A stretch of 64,000 bases of DNA from Mangrovibacter yixingensis (GTDB lineage: Bacteria; Pseudomonadota; Gammaproteobacteria; Enterobacterales; Enterobacteriaceae). The DNA is taken from the NCBI RefSeq assembly GCF_020523985.1, contig NZ_JAIVKM010000001.1:248001-312000 (forward strand). The letters run 5' to 3'. Made by a program: the position numbers and the translations under genes. A model generated the notes under the pieces. It was not told the origin of the DNA. It ran no database searches and was given only the letters and a program-made list of their open reading frames with translations. Of the stretch, positions 1-9,118 are shown piece after piece. Position 1 is the stretch's first letter; each line of letters starts with the position of its first letter.

Positions 1-612
1 GAACTGATGCACATCTGTGAGCGCTCGCCATTCCTGGTCCACCGCCACGCCATCGGCTTGTTGTGCGTACTGTGCAGTTTCTGCTGCGCTGATGGTCAAC
101 GCCATGGGGTCCTGTGCTGTAAAACGGGCTACCAGTGCGCTCCATTCCACCATGCGGGTTTGTGCCGTGGCCCAGACTTTTAAAATGGCATCGCCTTGTG
201 CATCAAAAAATTGAATACTCTGGCGTACCCCGTGCAGCCCCTGTTCACGCAGGAGGAAAACACTGGCCCAGTGGTTCAAAAACAGGCGTAAATCCAGGGC
301 GCGTGGGTTAAGCACTAAACCGGCATGCTCACCGATACGTTGGTTGGTAAAACTGCCCAATTGCTCGTGAACGGCCCAGTTATTGCGGCAAATACATTTT
401 GTTTCACCAACGGTTTCCAGCGCGGCGATGATATCGGCGATTTCACCACACAGTCGCACGGCATCGTGCCCCACACGGGCACAGGCGAGTTCAGCTTCGC
501 TAACAGACAGCGTACTGGCGATATCCCGGGCGTATTTCCCCGGCTCATGGTTTTTTATTGCCTGATATTCTTGCCAGATGGCAGCGAAATCGGGTGTCAG
601 TAATGCAGGCAT
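1..612 (-). CDS. hmuS: Hemin-degrading/transport protein HmuS (HemS/ChuS family), 3' end outside window
   Basis: The minus-strand frame beginning with ATG at 612 gives 204 codons and runs off the left edge without a stop. Family members are about 345 residues, so roughly the N-terminal 60 percent is present. The residues VGETKCICRNNWAVHEQ, GSFTNQRIGEHAG and LNPRALDLRLFLNHWASVF are characteristic of HemS/HmuS/ChuS proteins, which bind and degrade cytoplasmic heme and release iron. It lies 92 nt downstream of the heme receptor gene on the same strand, so co-transcription from the Fur-controlled promoter near 3200 is likely. The remaining heme ABC genes (hmuTUV) would be expected to the left of the window. 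Confidence 0.93.
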   Translation of the reverse strand, partial: MPALLTPDFAAIWQEYQAIKNHEPGKYARDIASTLSVSEAELACARVGHDAVRLCGEIADIIAALETVGETKCICRNNWAVHEQLGSFTNQRIGEHAGLVLNPRALDLRLFLNHWASVFLLREQGLHGVRQSIQFFDAQGDAILKVWATAQTRMVEWSALVARFTAQDPMALTISAAETAQYAQQADGVAVDQEWRALTDVHQF

Positions 613-640
613 ATTTTTATTCTCTGTGTGAAAGTAAATA

Positions 641-662
641 CCCCCGGCAGCGATACCGGGGG
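641..662 (-). repeat. GC-rich stem-loop between heme receptor gene and hmuS
   Basis: CCCCCGG at 641-647 pairs with CCGGGGG at 656-662 around an 8-nt loop, in the gap between the receptor stop and the hmuS start. There is no T-tract after it on the minus strand, so it is more likely an mRNA-stabilising or partial attenuator structure than a full terminator. Confidence 0.5.
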
Positions 663-704
663 GCAGGATCCCCTGCGAATAAAGTTGAAATAATGGTGAT
701 GGAA

Positions 705-3077
705 TTAGAAATCCACGTTCACGCCCAATTGCCAGGTACGCCCGGGCATTACGGCTAATGCTTTGTCGTAAGCATCCTGTGCGGTTGATTCCTCAATGGT
801 TCTGCTGCTCAGGTAATCCCAGTATTTACGGTCTGTGATGTTATAGACCCCACCACGGATTTTGACGTGCTCTGCCACTTTCCACCACGCGGTCCAGTCC
901 AGCAGGCCATAACCCGGCACCCGCATATATTCGCTGCTGGCGCTGGTAATCGCTGAGCCGGTGTTGGTGTAAGACTCCCGGTTGGTGGCCGTTGCGCGTT
1001 TGCCTTTCACAAAAGTGGCCGTAAGGGCTGTACCGTAACGTTTTGCCGGGTCGTCCCATGCCACCCCAATCACTGCTTTCATTGGCGCTACGCTGTCCAG
1101 GTCTACATATTTGTCGCCCAGGTAGCTGGATTTGGATTTCCCTTCGGTATAACCCAGTGCCAGCGTGGTGCTCAGGCCATCCACTTGCTCAAACCAGGTG
1201 CCATAGTTAATTTTTGCGCTAATTTCCCCGCCCCATATATAAGCTTTATCGCGGTTCTCAGCCTGGTAAATGGTATAGATGTTGGACGGTACATTAGTGA
1301 ATTTGGCTGCATTACCTGAGCGGGTGTAACGGGTATAAGCGATAAAGTTTTTATAGCTGTTGTAGAACATGGCAGTATGCAGCGTGACACCTTCAGTCAC
1401 TTCGCCTTTCAGGCCCAGTTCGAAGTTATTACTGGTTTCAGTTTTTAAATCAGTATTCCCCACCAGTGCATATTGCTGGCTGCCTGCGTAGCTGGAACCC
1501 ATATTCCATGAACCGTACAACTGGCTGGCGTTCGGGAACTCTGCACCGCGTTTATATTGCAGGTAAGTCATCAGGCGCGGAGTAATGTCGTACTGGAATG
1601 TCAGTGACGGCAGTAACTGGGTGTCTGAGTTTTTGCCATATAAAGCAGCCACTTCTGATTCATCCAGTACTGTGCTGTTGCTGGTCAGGCTGGAGAGGTT
1701 TTCTGGCTTGATTGACTGATGAACCACGCGCACGCCAGGAATAATGGCAAAATGGTGCCCGTCTGGAGTGAAGTTGATCTGATCCTGCATGAACGCGCCC
1801 AGCGTGTAGCTACGGCTGTCGGCTTCAGGTTGCATTATCTCGCTGTAAACACTGGGCAACGGATTCTGGCTGAACGGGCGTTTGGTTTGCGTGGTGCTGG
1901 CATTAAATCCGGCACTCAGGTCGTGGCGGCCAATGGTTTTTGCCAGCGCGTTCTGGATACCCCAGGTGTCGGTATCGTAGTTGGAATTTACCGTCTCCAT
2001 GGTGGCGGTGACACTGTCTGGCATGTAAGTGTTGTCATGGGCTTCAGTGTGCTGGTAATAAACTTTGGTGGACATGCTGTCCAGCCAGTCATTCATTGGT
2101 GTCCAGTCATCTTTCAGGCTGAGGCCCCAGCGGCGAGTTTCGCTGGTCTGGGCTGCGGTGCCAATCACGGAACTGCCACTGCTGTTCCATGCATCGTAGT
2201 GGGTATGATTGGTTTTATGGTAGTAATCCAGCGTACCGGTAAACTTGTGCTGGTCGTTGGGTTGCCAAATTCCCGATGCCATCATGGCATCTGAATGCCA
2301 GTTAGCCGGGTAAGCACTGAGTGTCCCGCTGTTATTGCGTGTTTCTTGCCCATCGCGGCGGCTGTAAACAAACACGCCACGCAGGTTATCATCCCCTGCG
2401 GCGCTGGTTATCCCGTTGTGCCAGCTACGGTCTGCTGAGTCATAATCACTTTGGTAACCGAAATAGGTTTCTTTACCTGGATGCAGGTAATCATCTGCGG
2501 ATTTCGGCCGGAAAGAGACATTTCCCCCAATTGAGGTATTCGCCTGGTCGGTTGCTGTTGCTCCGGATTCAATATCGACACTGCCGTACATGTAAGGGTC
2601 GATATAATCGCGGCCAATGCCAAAGGTATTCAGCCCGGCGCGGCTAACATAACTGCGCCCGGTGGCATCAGGTTGTGGGATCCCGTCCACATCAATACCA
2701 ACACGGTTACTCTCCAGACCCCGAATGTTGTAGCCAGTATAGCCGCCGCGGTCGAAACCGCTTTTACCATTACCGGAACCACCACTGGCACCTGTTGCGC
2801 TGATTAAGGGTTCATAGCGCATTACAGAGCCAAAGTCATTTGCGCCTTTATTCTGTAATTCCTGAGCACTGACTGAATGATTGCTGCCCGCTTTTTGTGC
2901 CGGAGCAGGAGCGGTTACTACCATTTTTTCAGCGGTATCTTGTTTTGTCTCTGTGGCGTTGGTTGTAGCTGTACCGGTGTCTGATGCCAGAACAGAGGTG
3001 TGGTACAGCGCTGCGAGTAGCGATGTCGCCAGCATGCTTTTCCGGAAACAGTGCGGAAAAAATTGCGATTTATACAT
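705..3077 (-). CDS. TonB-dependent outer-membrane heme/hemoglobin receptor
   Basis: The 790-residue product starts with a signal peptide (basic KS near residue 13, hydrophobic stretch, cleavage near VLAS-D). A plug domain follows, with MVVTAP (TonB-box region), SVMRYEPLIS and NIRGLESNRVGIDVDGIPQ. A long beta-barrel ends in aromatic Phe. Instead of canonical FRAP and NPNL heme-receptor motifs it has AEFPNASQLYGS and GNTDLKTE. At 790 residues it is longer than enterobacterial HmuR/ChuA/HemR (about 660-680) and nearer PhuR-type receptors. Neighbouring hmuS and hutWX, and a strong Fur box at 3194, support heme uptake. The exact ligand (free heme, hemoglobin or hemophore) cannot be read from sequence. 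Confidence 0.88.
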   Translation of the reverse strand: MYKSQFFPHCFRKSMLATSLLAALYHTSVLASDTGTATTNATETKQDTAEKMVVTAPAPAQKAGSNHSVSAQELQNKGANDFGSVMRYEPLISATGASGGSGNGKSGFDRGGYTGYNIRGLESNRVGIDVDGIPQPDATGRSYVSRAGLNTFGIGRDYIDPYMYGSVDIESGATATDQANTSIGGNVSFRPKSADDYLHPGKETYFGYQSDYDSADRSWHNGITSAAGDDNLRGVFVYSRRDGQETRNNSGTLSAYPANWHSDAMMASGIWQPNDQHKFTGTLDYYHKTNHTHYDAWNSSGSSVIGTAAQTSETRRWGLSLKDDWTPMNDWLDSMSTKVYYQHTEAHDNTYMPDSVTATMETVNSNYDTDTWGIQNALAKTIGRHDLSAGFNASTTQTKRPFSQNPLPSVYSEIMQPEADSRSYTLGAFMQDQINFTPDGHHFAIIPGVRVVHQSIKPENLSSLTSNSTVLDESEVAALYGKNSDTQLLPSLTFQYDITPRLMTYLQYKRGAEFPNASQLYGSWNMGSSYAGSQQYALVGNTDLKTETSNNFELGLKGEVTEGVTLHTAMFYNSYKNFIAYTRYTRSGNAAKFTNVPSNIYTIYQAENRDKAYIWGGEISAKINYGTWFEQVDGLSTTLALGYTEGKSKSSYLGDKYVDLDSVAPMKAVIGVAWDDPAKRYGTALTATFVKGKRATATNRESYTNTGSAITSASSEYMRVPGYGLLDWTAWWKVAEHVKIRGGVYNITDRKYWDYLSSRTIEESTAQDAYDKALAVMPGRTWQLGVNVDF

Positions 3078-3193
3078 AATGTTTTGTAAGCCTTAGCATT
3101 TATTAGTATCCGGCTCACGCCTTCCTTCCAGTAACCCCGCCAATGGGTAAGGGCCAGTCTGACTATTCGCGCGTATTGTTATTTTTTGTGAAT

Positions 3194-3212
3194 GATAATA
3201 ATTATGATTATC
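3194..3212 (-). promoter_or_regulatory. Fur box upstream of heme receptor gene
   Basis: GATAATAATTATGATTATC matches 16 of 19 positions of the classical Fur consensus and sits about 120 nt upstream of the receptor start at 3077. It should repress the receptor-hmuS operon when iron is plentiful. The match was counted by eye. Confidence 0.82.
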
Positions 3213-3304
3213 ATATGCAATACAGTAATTGGATTATTCTCATTGCGGTTGGTTGCATCGTGGTGCTGTGGGAGCTTCGGTGGAAAAGACTTACATAACA
3301 GAGC

Positions 3305-3337
3305 AGTACCCGGCTACAGTGAGTGTCGCCGGGTACT
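3305..3337 (-). terminator. Hairpin after hutWX operon
   Basis: AGTACCCGGC (3305-3314) pairs perfectly with GCCGGGTACT (3328-3337) around a 13-nt loop, just past the hutX stop at 3368. There is no strong T-tract on the minus strand, so its terminator strength is uncertain. Confidence 0.5.
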
Positions 3338-3367
3338 ATTGAACAACAGAAATGCGGTTTTCAGGTT

Positions 3368-3856
3368 TCAGGCATTCAGTGCCTGGGCCAGGGTACGAAA
3401 GGCATTGAGCTGGGCGGTTAATAGCTGTTTGTGCTCGTCCCGGCCAATAAAGATTTTGAACATCGCGTTTCCCGTACTATTGAGAAACAGGATTGAGGCT
3501 GTATCCATACCCATAAAACGGCGTTCAACAAAGGCTATGTGATGGCAATTATCAGCCCGAATATGCCCTGAAACACCTTGTTTGCCGCGCAGGTTAAAAT
3601 ACCCCTGGCGGTGAAATCCTGAAGGCAGAACCCCTGAAAATTCCAAAATAACATCTTCGGTATGTACCAGCAGGGTAACGGTGCCCCATTCACCCGCTTG
3701 TGACCAGATATTATCAAAATGGCTGCCTGGTACGATAACCGCGCCGGGAAGATGGCTGATAACCTCCCTGAGCGATGTGTTGTACTGGCTGGCGATAGAC
3801 TCCAGTGTGCCTTCCGGCTGAGTTGCCAGAAACTGCGTTAATGTATTGAGACTCAT
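3368..3856 (-). CDS. hutX: Heme utilization cytosolic carrier protein HutX (ChuX family)
   Basis: The 162-residue product matches the ChuX/HutX family along its whole length (E. coli ChuX about 164): LEFSGVLPSGFHRQGYFNLRG, SGHIRADNCHHIAFVERRFMGMDTASILF and KIFIGRDEHKQLL. ChuX/HutX binds heme in the cytoplasm and is thought to act as a heme carrier next to the radical-SAM heme-opening enzyme. The ATG overlaps the hutW stop by 4 nt (ATGA arrangement), implying translational coupling in one Fur-controlled operon. Confidence 0.93.
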   Translation of the reverse strand: MSLNTLTQFLATQPEGTLESIASQYNTSLREVISHLPGAVIVPGSHFDNIWSQAGEWGTVTLLVHTEDVILEFSGVLPSGFHRQGYFNLRGKQGVSGHIRADNCHHIAFVERRFMGMDTASILFLNSTGNAMFKIFIGRDEHKQLLTAQLNAFRTLAQALNA

Positions 3857-5208
3857 AAACCACTCCGTGCGGGTTGTTCATTGGCTGTTGTTTGGGTATT
3901 TAACTGTGGGAGGAGAGCCTGTAGTGCTTGCAGGATATTGCTTGCCCAAAAACGCCCTTCGTTTGTGAGCCGGATGCAGGTTGAGGCATCCTGCGTTAGC
4001 CCGGCGAGATGCCACTGTTGTAATAATGGTTCCAGTTCACTGGCGTGTGCCGTCAGTTCTGGCAGCGGGATACGTGCGGTTTCGACTGCAGCCTGGAGCT
4101 GATGCCGCCATTGGTAACTGGCTTCCATTGGGCGCATCATCACCATGACTGGCTTTGCGTGGGCTGCAACCATGCCATGCCAGGCGTCCAGATTGCGCTG
4201 GTTCATCCATGACCAGCCGTTCACCGAGCCACCAGCCCCGGCACCAAATGCCAGACAATCTGCTCCCTGTTTTATCAGCAGGTTATAGATATTGCGCTCA
4301 CGGGGAGTGCCTGCCCAGTGGCTGTTGCTGATACAGCGCCAGCCAGCCTGTTGCATAAAATCACAACCCTGCAGGTAACGGTCGCGTCGCTCTGCAGGCG
4401 ATGCTACCTGAGTGCGCCCATTGGCAACTGCTTTGCCCAGCGGGGTATCGGCAAACAGGTTGAGCGCATAGAGGTCAACACCATCCAGCCCGATATCCCG
4501 GGCTATAGTCAAGTCTTGCCCCCAGTTATCAGCATTCTGCCCGGGCAGGCCGAACATTAAGTCACAGACAACAGCGGCCTTATCCCGGCGAACAAGGTTT
4601 TCCATAAAGGCAACGGCTTCCGGGCCACTGGCAGTACGGGCCATTTTTTTGCGAATTTTACTGTTAAAAGACTGAATCCCAATGGAAAAACGGTTTGCAC
4701 CGGCATCCAGGCAAGCATCTATTCGATTATCATCGAAATTCAGTACCCGCCCTTCAATGGTAATTTCACAATCTGGTGCCAGCGGCAACCGTTCACGCAG
4801 GGTGGTAATGATACGTGCCAGATCACCCGCAGCCAGTGCAGAAGGTGTTCCTCCTCCAAAGTAAACGCCATGAACAGGTGCTGACTGACACAATACGCTG
4901 TCTGCTTCCTGCTCTATTTCCTGCAATAAGCGCTCGGTGTAGTGTGCACAAAGCTGTTCATTGTAACGGTTCTGGTAAAATCCGCAGAAGGTACAATGTG
5001 TTGCACAGAAAGGAATATGCAGATAAACCAGCCGTTTACGTGGTGGTGCAGGGTGGTTTATCAGGTGTTGCCAGCTTTCGTGTACTTTCTCTTTGGCAAC
5101 TGGAGCTGAACCGCGCCAGGGCATGGTTGCACTCCGGTCTTCAAACGGTTGCCCGCCTGCCTGGGCAAACCAGGGGGTAAGGTCCAGAACTGAGTTATTT
5201 TTCAACAT
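3853..5208 (-). CDS. hutW: Heme utilization radical SAM protein HutW (ChuW-type)
   Basis: The 451-residue radical-SAM protein carries the cluster motif CATHCTFC near residue 78 (CxxxCxxC), YFGGGTPS as the glycine motif, and HemN-like segments such as RFSIGIQSFN and DLMFGLPGQ. HutW/ChuW proteins are HemN relatives; ChuW is an anaerobilin synthase that opens the heme ring without oxygen and releases iron. Translational coupling with hutX and the upstream Fur box agree with that role. A coproporphyrinogen dehydrogenase role is less likely given the partner. Start: ATG at 5208. Confidence 0.92.
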   Translation of the reverse strand: MLKNNSVLDLTPWFAQAGGQPFEDRSATMPWRGSAPVAKEKVHESWQHLINHPAPPRKRLVYLHIPFCATHCTFCGFYQNRYNEQLCAHYTERLLQEIEQEADSVLCQSAPVHGVYFGGGTPSALAAGDLARIITTLRERLPLAPDCEITIEGRVLNFDDNRIDACLDAGANRFSIGIQSFNSKIRKKMARTASGPEAVAFMENLVRRDKAAVVCDLMFGLPGQNADNWGQDLTIARDIGLDGVDLYALNLFADTPLGKAVANGRTQVASPAERRDRYLQGCDFMQQAGWRCISNSHWAGTPRERNIYNLLIKQGADCLAFGAGAGGSVNGWSWMNQRNLDAWHGMVAAHAKPVMVMMRPMEASYQWRHQLQAAVETARIPLPELTAHASELEPLLQQWHLAGLTQDASTCIRLTNEGRFWASNILQALQALLPQLNTQTTANEQPARSGL

Positions 5209-5256
5209 ATATAGATATTTTCATCTTTTTGCTATGTGTTCATTTGCGAAATAAAT

Positions 5257-5275
5257 GCAAATGATAATCAATTGT
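5257..5275 (-). promoter_or_regulatory. Fur box upstream of hutW
   Basis: A segment centred on ATGATAATCAATTGT matches about 13 of 19 Fur consensus positions. It lies 49-67 nt upstream of the hutW start, a normal position for an iron-repressed promoter. It could also act on a transcript leaving rightwards. Confidence 0.68.
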
Positions 5276-5277
5276 AT

Positions 5278-5520
5278 TTATAAGAATGGTGACGCAGGAT
5301 GTCCAGCGTCAGAAAAAGAATTGCGGTGGGTTGTTGATAAATATCAAATCCTGTTGCACTGCACAGCCATGGATGCAGCGACAAGCAGAAGTAGAAGTAA
5401 CGCAGCCCGGATGAGTTGCCGGAAGTGTGTGAATTCGTTACCTGGCTATGTGGTACTTTCCCAGGCCAGATAAAGAATTAATAGGGTTTTGTGGCTGGCC
5501 CTTTGGCCTGAACAGGATAA
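5278..5520. other. Gap between hutW promoter and ymjA without a recognised gene
   Basis: Together with the flanking promoter and hairpin this is a 354-nt gene-free stretch (5209-5562). It holds the hutW Fur box at its left end and a plus-oriented terminator at its right end. A 72-codon plus-strand frame (5255-5473) has no recognisable protein features. A plus-strand untranslated RNA is possible. Confidence 0.3.
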
Positions 5521-5556
5521 CTGCACAGGGGGGATAGCCTGTGCAGCATGTTTTTT
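5521..5556 (+). terminator. Rho-independent terminator, plus orientation
   Basis: CTGCACAGG pairs with CCTGTGCAG around a short loop and is followed by CATG and six T residues at 5551-5556. The T-tract is on the plus strand although no plus-strand gene precedes it. It may work bidirectionally for ymjA on the other strand. Confidence 0.6.
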
Positions 5557-5562
5557 AGCCTG

Positions 5563-5808
5563 TTATTCATTACCCCATTGGTTGAGGAAATTGGCAATTT
5601 CATCAATACGTTGTGCATTAATGCCGGCTTCGGTTGCCATGTCTGCCTGAGCCTGTTCGCTAATTTCTTCGTTATTCATTAAACGGGTAATCAGCAACTG
5701 GAAATAGTGCGCCAGCGCATCGCGTTCAGCATCGCTAACTGCCTGTTCAGTTTCAGTCGAATACTCATCTACGATGTCATAAAATTTGAGCGGTATGGCC
5801 TGGTTCAT
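5563..5808 (-). CDS. ymjA: YmjA, conserved small protein (DUF2543)
   Basis: The 81-residue product starts at the ATG at 5808; an upstream in-frame extension lacks family similarity. It matches E. coli YmjA (81 residues) nearly end to end: [47 protein letters not shown]. Its function is unknown. It is acidic, soluble, helical and without a signal peptide. It stands alone between the heme genes and a LysR gene; in E. coli it lies in an unrelated neighbourhood. Confidence 0.9.
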   Translation of the reverse strand: MNQAIPLKFYDIVDEYSTETEQAVSDAERDALAHYFQLLITRLMNNEEISEQAQADMATEAGINAQRIDEIANFLNQWGNE

Positions 5809-5956
5809 TGGTTGTCCCCGGAGGTTAAGTTGGTGCCTGTGGGCAGGCTTAGTACATTGCTGTGATAATACCATTCTTGCCAGGTTTCCTGGCACAAATT
5901 GCGTAAACCTGCCGTGGCTGGTGGTACTGGCTACCAGACTGCCACGGCGAGTGATT

Positions 5957-6847
5957 TCACTCGTGGCCGTTTACTATTTGTAGCAGCGTTTGCCGGGCGT
6001 GAGCCAGGCGTGGTTTGCGTAATGCACTGGGTAGCCAAATCAGGCTGTAACGGATTTCTGTGTTGCTGACTGGTGCCAGTAGTTGGCTGAGTTTTCCTTG
6101 CTCAATTTCGCTATGGCATAAAAAGCCGGGCATGACTGTCCAGCCGAAGCCTTTACACAGCAGGGTGCGTTGCCCGCGTAAATCTTTTCCCACTACAGCA
6201 GGAAGCAGGGCTGTGCATGGGATCTTATTTTTATCCAGCCACTCTTTAATCAGTGACAGTTCAAGGTTGTAAGCCAGGAGTGGTTCCTTGAGTAAATCGT
6301 GAGCGAAGTTGTTGCTTTGGTTCAGGCGGGCAGCAATCTCCGGTGAAGCAACAGCAATAATTTTGTCTGTGAAAATAACTTCGCTTTTTAAGCGTGTATC
6401 GGTAACCGGGTGTGCGGTGATCCCCAGGTCACAGTGCCCTTCCAGCACCATCTGGGTAACCTCAGGGCCATCCCCGGTATGCAGATGTACCCGGATCCCA
6501 CTCTGAAGTAATGGCAGAAGAACACCTGCCAGCTTTTCAGCCACAAAGTCTGAGTGGCCAATAATTTGTAATGTGCCGGAGACATCCATGGAACGCGCCC
6601 TGGCTGAGGCCAGAGCCGATTCTGCGGCGTCGAGTTTATCGCCGATATCTGCCGCTAAATCGTCAGCGGTTGCTGTCGGGAAAACGCCCTGTGATTGTCG
6701 TTCAAACAACGGCCTGCCTATTGCGACTTCCAGCCCACTGATATGTTGCGACACGGCGGGTTGTGTCAGGTTCAGGGCGCGGGCCGCCGCTGAAATGGAG
6801 TGCTGGCGGTAAACTTCCATAAAGGTACGTAATCGTATTAAAGACAC
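5957..6847 (-). CDS. LysR-family transcriptional regulator
   Basis: The 296-residue protein has an N-terminal winged helix-turn-helix ([20 protein letters not shown] then [14 protein letters not shown], residues 5-38) and a LysR substrate-binding domain from about residue 90. It starts at GTG 6847 with GGTGAG upstream. It is divergent from the aldehyde dehydrogenase gene across 115 nt, the usual arrangement for a LysR protein controlling its neighbour, so it probably regulates the dehydrogenase-Hsp31-like pair. The inducer is unknown. Confidence 0.87.
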   Translation of the reverse strand: MSLIRLRTFMEVYRQHSISAAARALNLTQPAVSQHISGLEVAIGRPLFERQSQGVFPTATADDLAADIGDKLDAAESALASARARSMDVSGTLQIIGHSDFVAEKLAGVLLPLLQSGIRVHLHTGDGPEVTQMVLEGHCDLGITAHPVTDTRLKSEVIFTDKIIAVASPEIAARLNQSNNFAHDLLKEPLLAYNLELSLIKEWLDKNKIPCTALLPAVVGKDLRGQRTLLCKGFGWTVMPGFLCHSEIEQGKLSQLLAPVSNTEIRYSLIWLPSALRKPRLAHARQTLLQIVNGHE

Positions 6848-6962
6848 AACTCACCCATAAATTTATTTATATCCCTGTGAAAATAGCGTTGTTACCACCT
6901 GAACGCCAGAATCTTTAAGCTGTCCGCAATCAATAATCAAGACGACGGGACAGGTAATTAAC

Positions 6963-8384
6963 ATGACGCCGCAACAACATTTTCAGGATTTGTCAGCCAT
7001 TCTTCACAGCATGAAGGCGTTTCATCTGCAACACGGGCCTGCTACTGCCCAGATACGACGTGACCGGTTAATGCGAAGTGCTAACCTGATACGTGAAAAC
7101 TATGCCGGGCTGACAAAAGCCATCAGCGACGATTTTGGTCACCGTAGCGGGTACCAGACCATGGCAGCAGACCTGATAACCACAATCAATATGCTTACCC
7201 ATTCCGCCGATAATCTGGATCAGTGGATGCAACCGGAGATTGCCGCAGTACCCGTTGACGGCATGCAGGCATGGACCGAGCCACAACCATTAGGTGTTGT
7301 TGGGATTATCAGCCCGTGGAATTTCCCCATTAACCTGGCTTTTGGCCCACTTGCCGGTGTTTTCGCCGCAGGTAATACCGCCATGCTGAAACCGTCTGAG
7401 TTGACCCCCAGAACGTCGGAACTGCTTGCTGAATTGGTGCCCCGTTATTTTTCGCCAAATGAGTTAACTGTGGTTCTGGGCGATGCCGATACCGGGCAGG
7501 CCTTCAGCCGTTTGTCCTTCGACCACCTGGTCTTTACTGGTAGCACGGTTGTTGGCCGCCATGTGATGCGCGCCGCAGCAGAAAATTTGGTGCCGGTAAC
7601 GCTGGAGTTGGGCGGCAAATCTCCCGTGGTGGTTGACGTTGACGCCGACCCTGTCGTTGCCGCAGAGCGTACGTTAACCATAAAGACATTCAATGCCGGG
7701 CAAATTTGTATCTCTCCTGATTATGTGTTGCTCCCTCAGGAGCAAGAATCAGCATTTGTGGAGGCTGCACAGGCATTTGTAGGCAAAACTTTCCCGACAC
7801 TGCAAAGCAATGAAGACTACACCTCTATTATTAACGAACGGCATTTCTTACGCCTTTTGAACTTGCTTGAGGATGCACAGCGTAAAGGTGCCCGGGTCAT
7901 TAGCCTGGCACCGGGTAATGAGCCCGCTTTCGATAACCAGAGCAGGAAAATCGCCCCCCATATTATTCTTGGTGTAACGGAAGAGATGCTGGTGATGCAG
8001 GAGGAGATTTTCGGCCCACTGCTCCCGGTGAAAACGTATTCTTCCGATGTCAGTGAAGCTATCCGTTATATCAATGCAGGCCCGCGCCCACTGGCGGTGT
8101 ATTACTTCGGCCATGATGCTGAACGCCAGAAGCAGGTTCGGTTACAAACAACGTCTGGTGCACTGGTTATCAACGATGTGATGACTCATGCTTCTATAAA
8201 CAGCCTGCCATTTGGTGGTGTGGGGGCATCCGGTACTGGTGCTTATCACGGCGTGCACGGTTTCCGTCGCTTCAGCCATATTAAACCAGTCGTTGTCCAG
8301 GAGAGTGCCGGGCACTCTAATCTTCGCCTTCGCGCACCTTACCAGGACAAGGTAACAGCCGCTGAAGCATTTCTAAAAAACTAA
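6963..8384 (+). CDS. Coniferyl-aldehyde-type NAD(P)-dependent aldehyde dehydrogenase
   Basis: The 473-residue ALDH-superfamily enzyme has ISPWNFPIN for the cofactor fold, VFTGSTVVGRHV, the general base in TLELGGKSP, the nucleophile in NAGQICISPDYVL, and EEIFGPLLPV. The Cys-x-x-PDY context and the short C-terminus (FGGVGASGTGAYHG) place it with coniferyl aldehyde dehydrogenases (CalB type) and class 3-like enzymes. It should oxidise an aromatic or aliphatic aldehyde to the acid. The ATG at 6963 has AGG eight nt upstream. It is probably regulated by the divergent LysR protein and co-transcribed with the next gene (32-nt gap). Confidence 0.88.
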   Translation: MTPQQHFQDLSAILHSMKAFHLQHGPATAQIRRDRLMRSANLIRENYAGLTKAISDDFGHRSGYQTMAADLITTINMLTHSADNLDQWMQPEIAAVPVDGMQAWTEPQPLGVVGIISPWNFPINLAFGPLAGVFAAGNTAMLKPSELTPRTSELLAELVPRYFSPNELTVVLGDADTGQAFSRLSFDHLVFTGSTVVGRHVMRAAAENLVPVTLELGGKSPVVVDVDADPVVAAERTLTIKTFNAGQICISPDYVLLPQEQESAFVEAAQAFVGKTFPTLQSNEDYTSIINERHFLRLLNLLEDAQRKGARVISLAPGNEPAFDNQSRKIAPHIILGVTEEMLVMQEEIFGPLLPVKTYSSDVSEAIRYINAGPRPLAVYYFGHDAERQKQVRLQTTSGALVINDVMTHASINSLPFGGVGASGTGAYHGVHGFRRFSHIKPVVVQESAGHSNLRLRAPYQDKVTAAEAFLKN

Positions 8385-8416
8385 ACCATCTGTACTGCCG
8401 ATATTCAGGAGTAAAT

Positions 8417-9094
8417 ATGAAAATTTTAATGGTTCTGACTTCACATTCCGCATTAGGTAACACCGGTAAGAAAACCGGGTTTTGGCTGGAAGAGTTTGCC
8501 GCCCCTTATTATGTCTTTAAGGATGCAGGCGCTGAAGTGGTGCTGGCTTCACCTGCGGGTGGCCAGCCGCCGCTGGATCCCAAAAGTGATTTGCCTGACT
8601 TCCAGACTGCGCTAACGGAACGTTTCAAAACCGATAAAGTTGCTCAGGATGCGCTGGCAAATACAGTCAAACTGGAGACGGTATCGCCAGCGGATTTCGA
8701 TACCGTTTTTTACCCTGGTGGTCACGGGCCGTTATGGGATTTGGCTGAATCCAGCACATCTATTGAACTGATTGAGTCATTTAACCGTGCCGGGAAGCCA
8801 ATTGCGTTTGTGTGCCACGCGCCAGGTGTATTGCGCCATGTGAAAAATAGCCAGGGTGAGTTGCTGATTAAAGGGCGTAATGTCACGGGTTTTACCAATA
8901 GCGAAGAGGACGCTGTTGAATTAACTCATGTGGTGCCGTTCCTGATTGAGGATGAGTTTATCGCAGCGGGCGCGAAGTATTCTAAAGGCCCTGACTGGAT
9001 GCCGTATGTTGTGGAAGATGGCAACCTGATTACTGGCCAGAACCCTGCAAGCTCAGAGGCTGTGGCTGCCGCTTTACTGAAAAAAGTGCAGTAA
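8417..9094 (+). CDS. DJ-1/PfpI family protein, Hsp31-like (glyoxalase III / deglycase type)
   Basis: The 225-residue protein of the type-1 glutamine-amidotransferase-like fold has the conserved acidic residue in TGFWLEEFAAPYYVF (residues 20-34), GGHGPLWDL, and the nucleophile elbow in FVCHAPGVL. This layout matches the single-domain Hsp31-like family, several members of which convert methylglyoxal to lactate without glutathione. Following an aldehyde dehydrogenase by 32 nt, it probably belongs to an aldehyde-detoxifying operon. The AGGAG before the ATG at 8417 is strong. Confidence 0.87.
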   Translation: MKILMVLTSHSALGNTGKKTGFWLEEFAAPYYVFKDAGAEVVLASPAGGQPPLDPKSDLPDFQTALTERFKTDKVAQDALANTVKLETVSPADFDTVFYPGGHGPLWDLAESSTSIELIESFNRAGKPIAFVCHAPGVLRHVKNSQGELLIKGRNVTGFTNSEEDAVELTHVVPFLIEDEFIAAGAKYSKGPDWMPYVVEDGNLITGQNPASSEAVAAALLKKVQ

Positions 9095-9118
9095 CGCGTA
9101 GAAGTGGGATAACCCGTT

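Noticed and set aside
1719-2294. 191-codon plus-strand frame inside the heme receptor gene
   Set aside because: Fully antisense to a clear TonB receptor and without recognisable protein features.
5255-5473. 72-codon plus-strand frame right after the hutW Fur box
   Set aside because: No ribosome binding site of quality, no family similarity; the region is better seen as untranslated.
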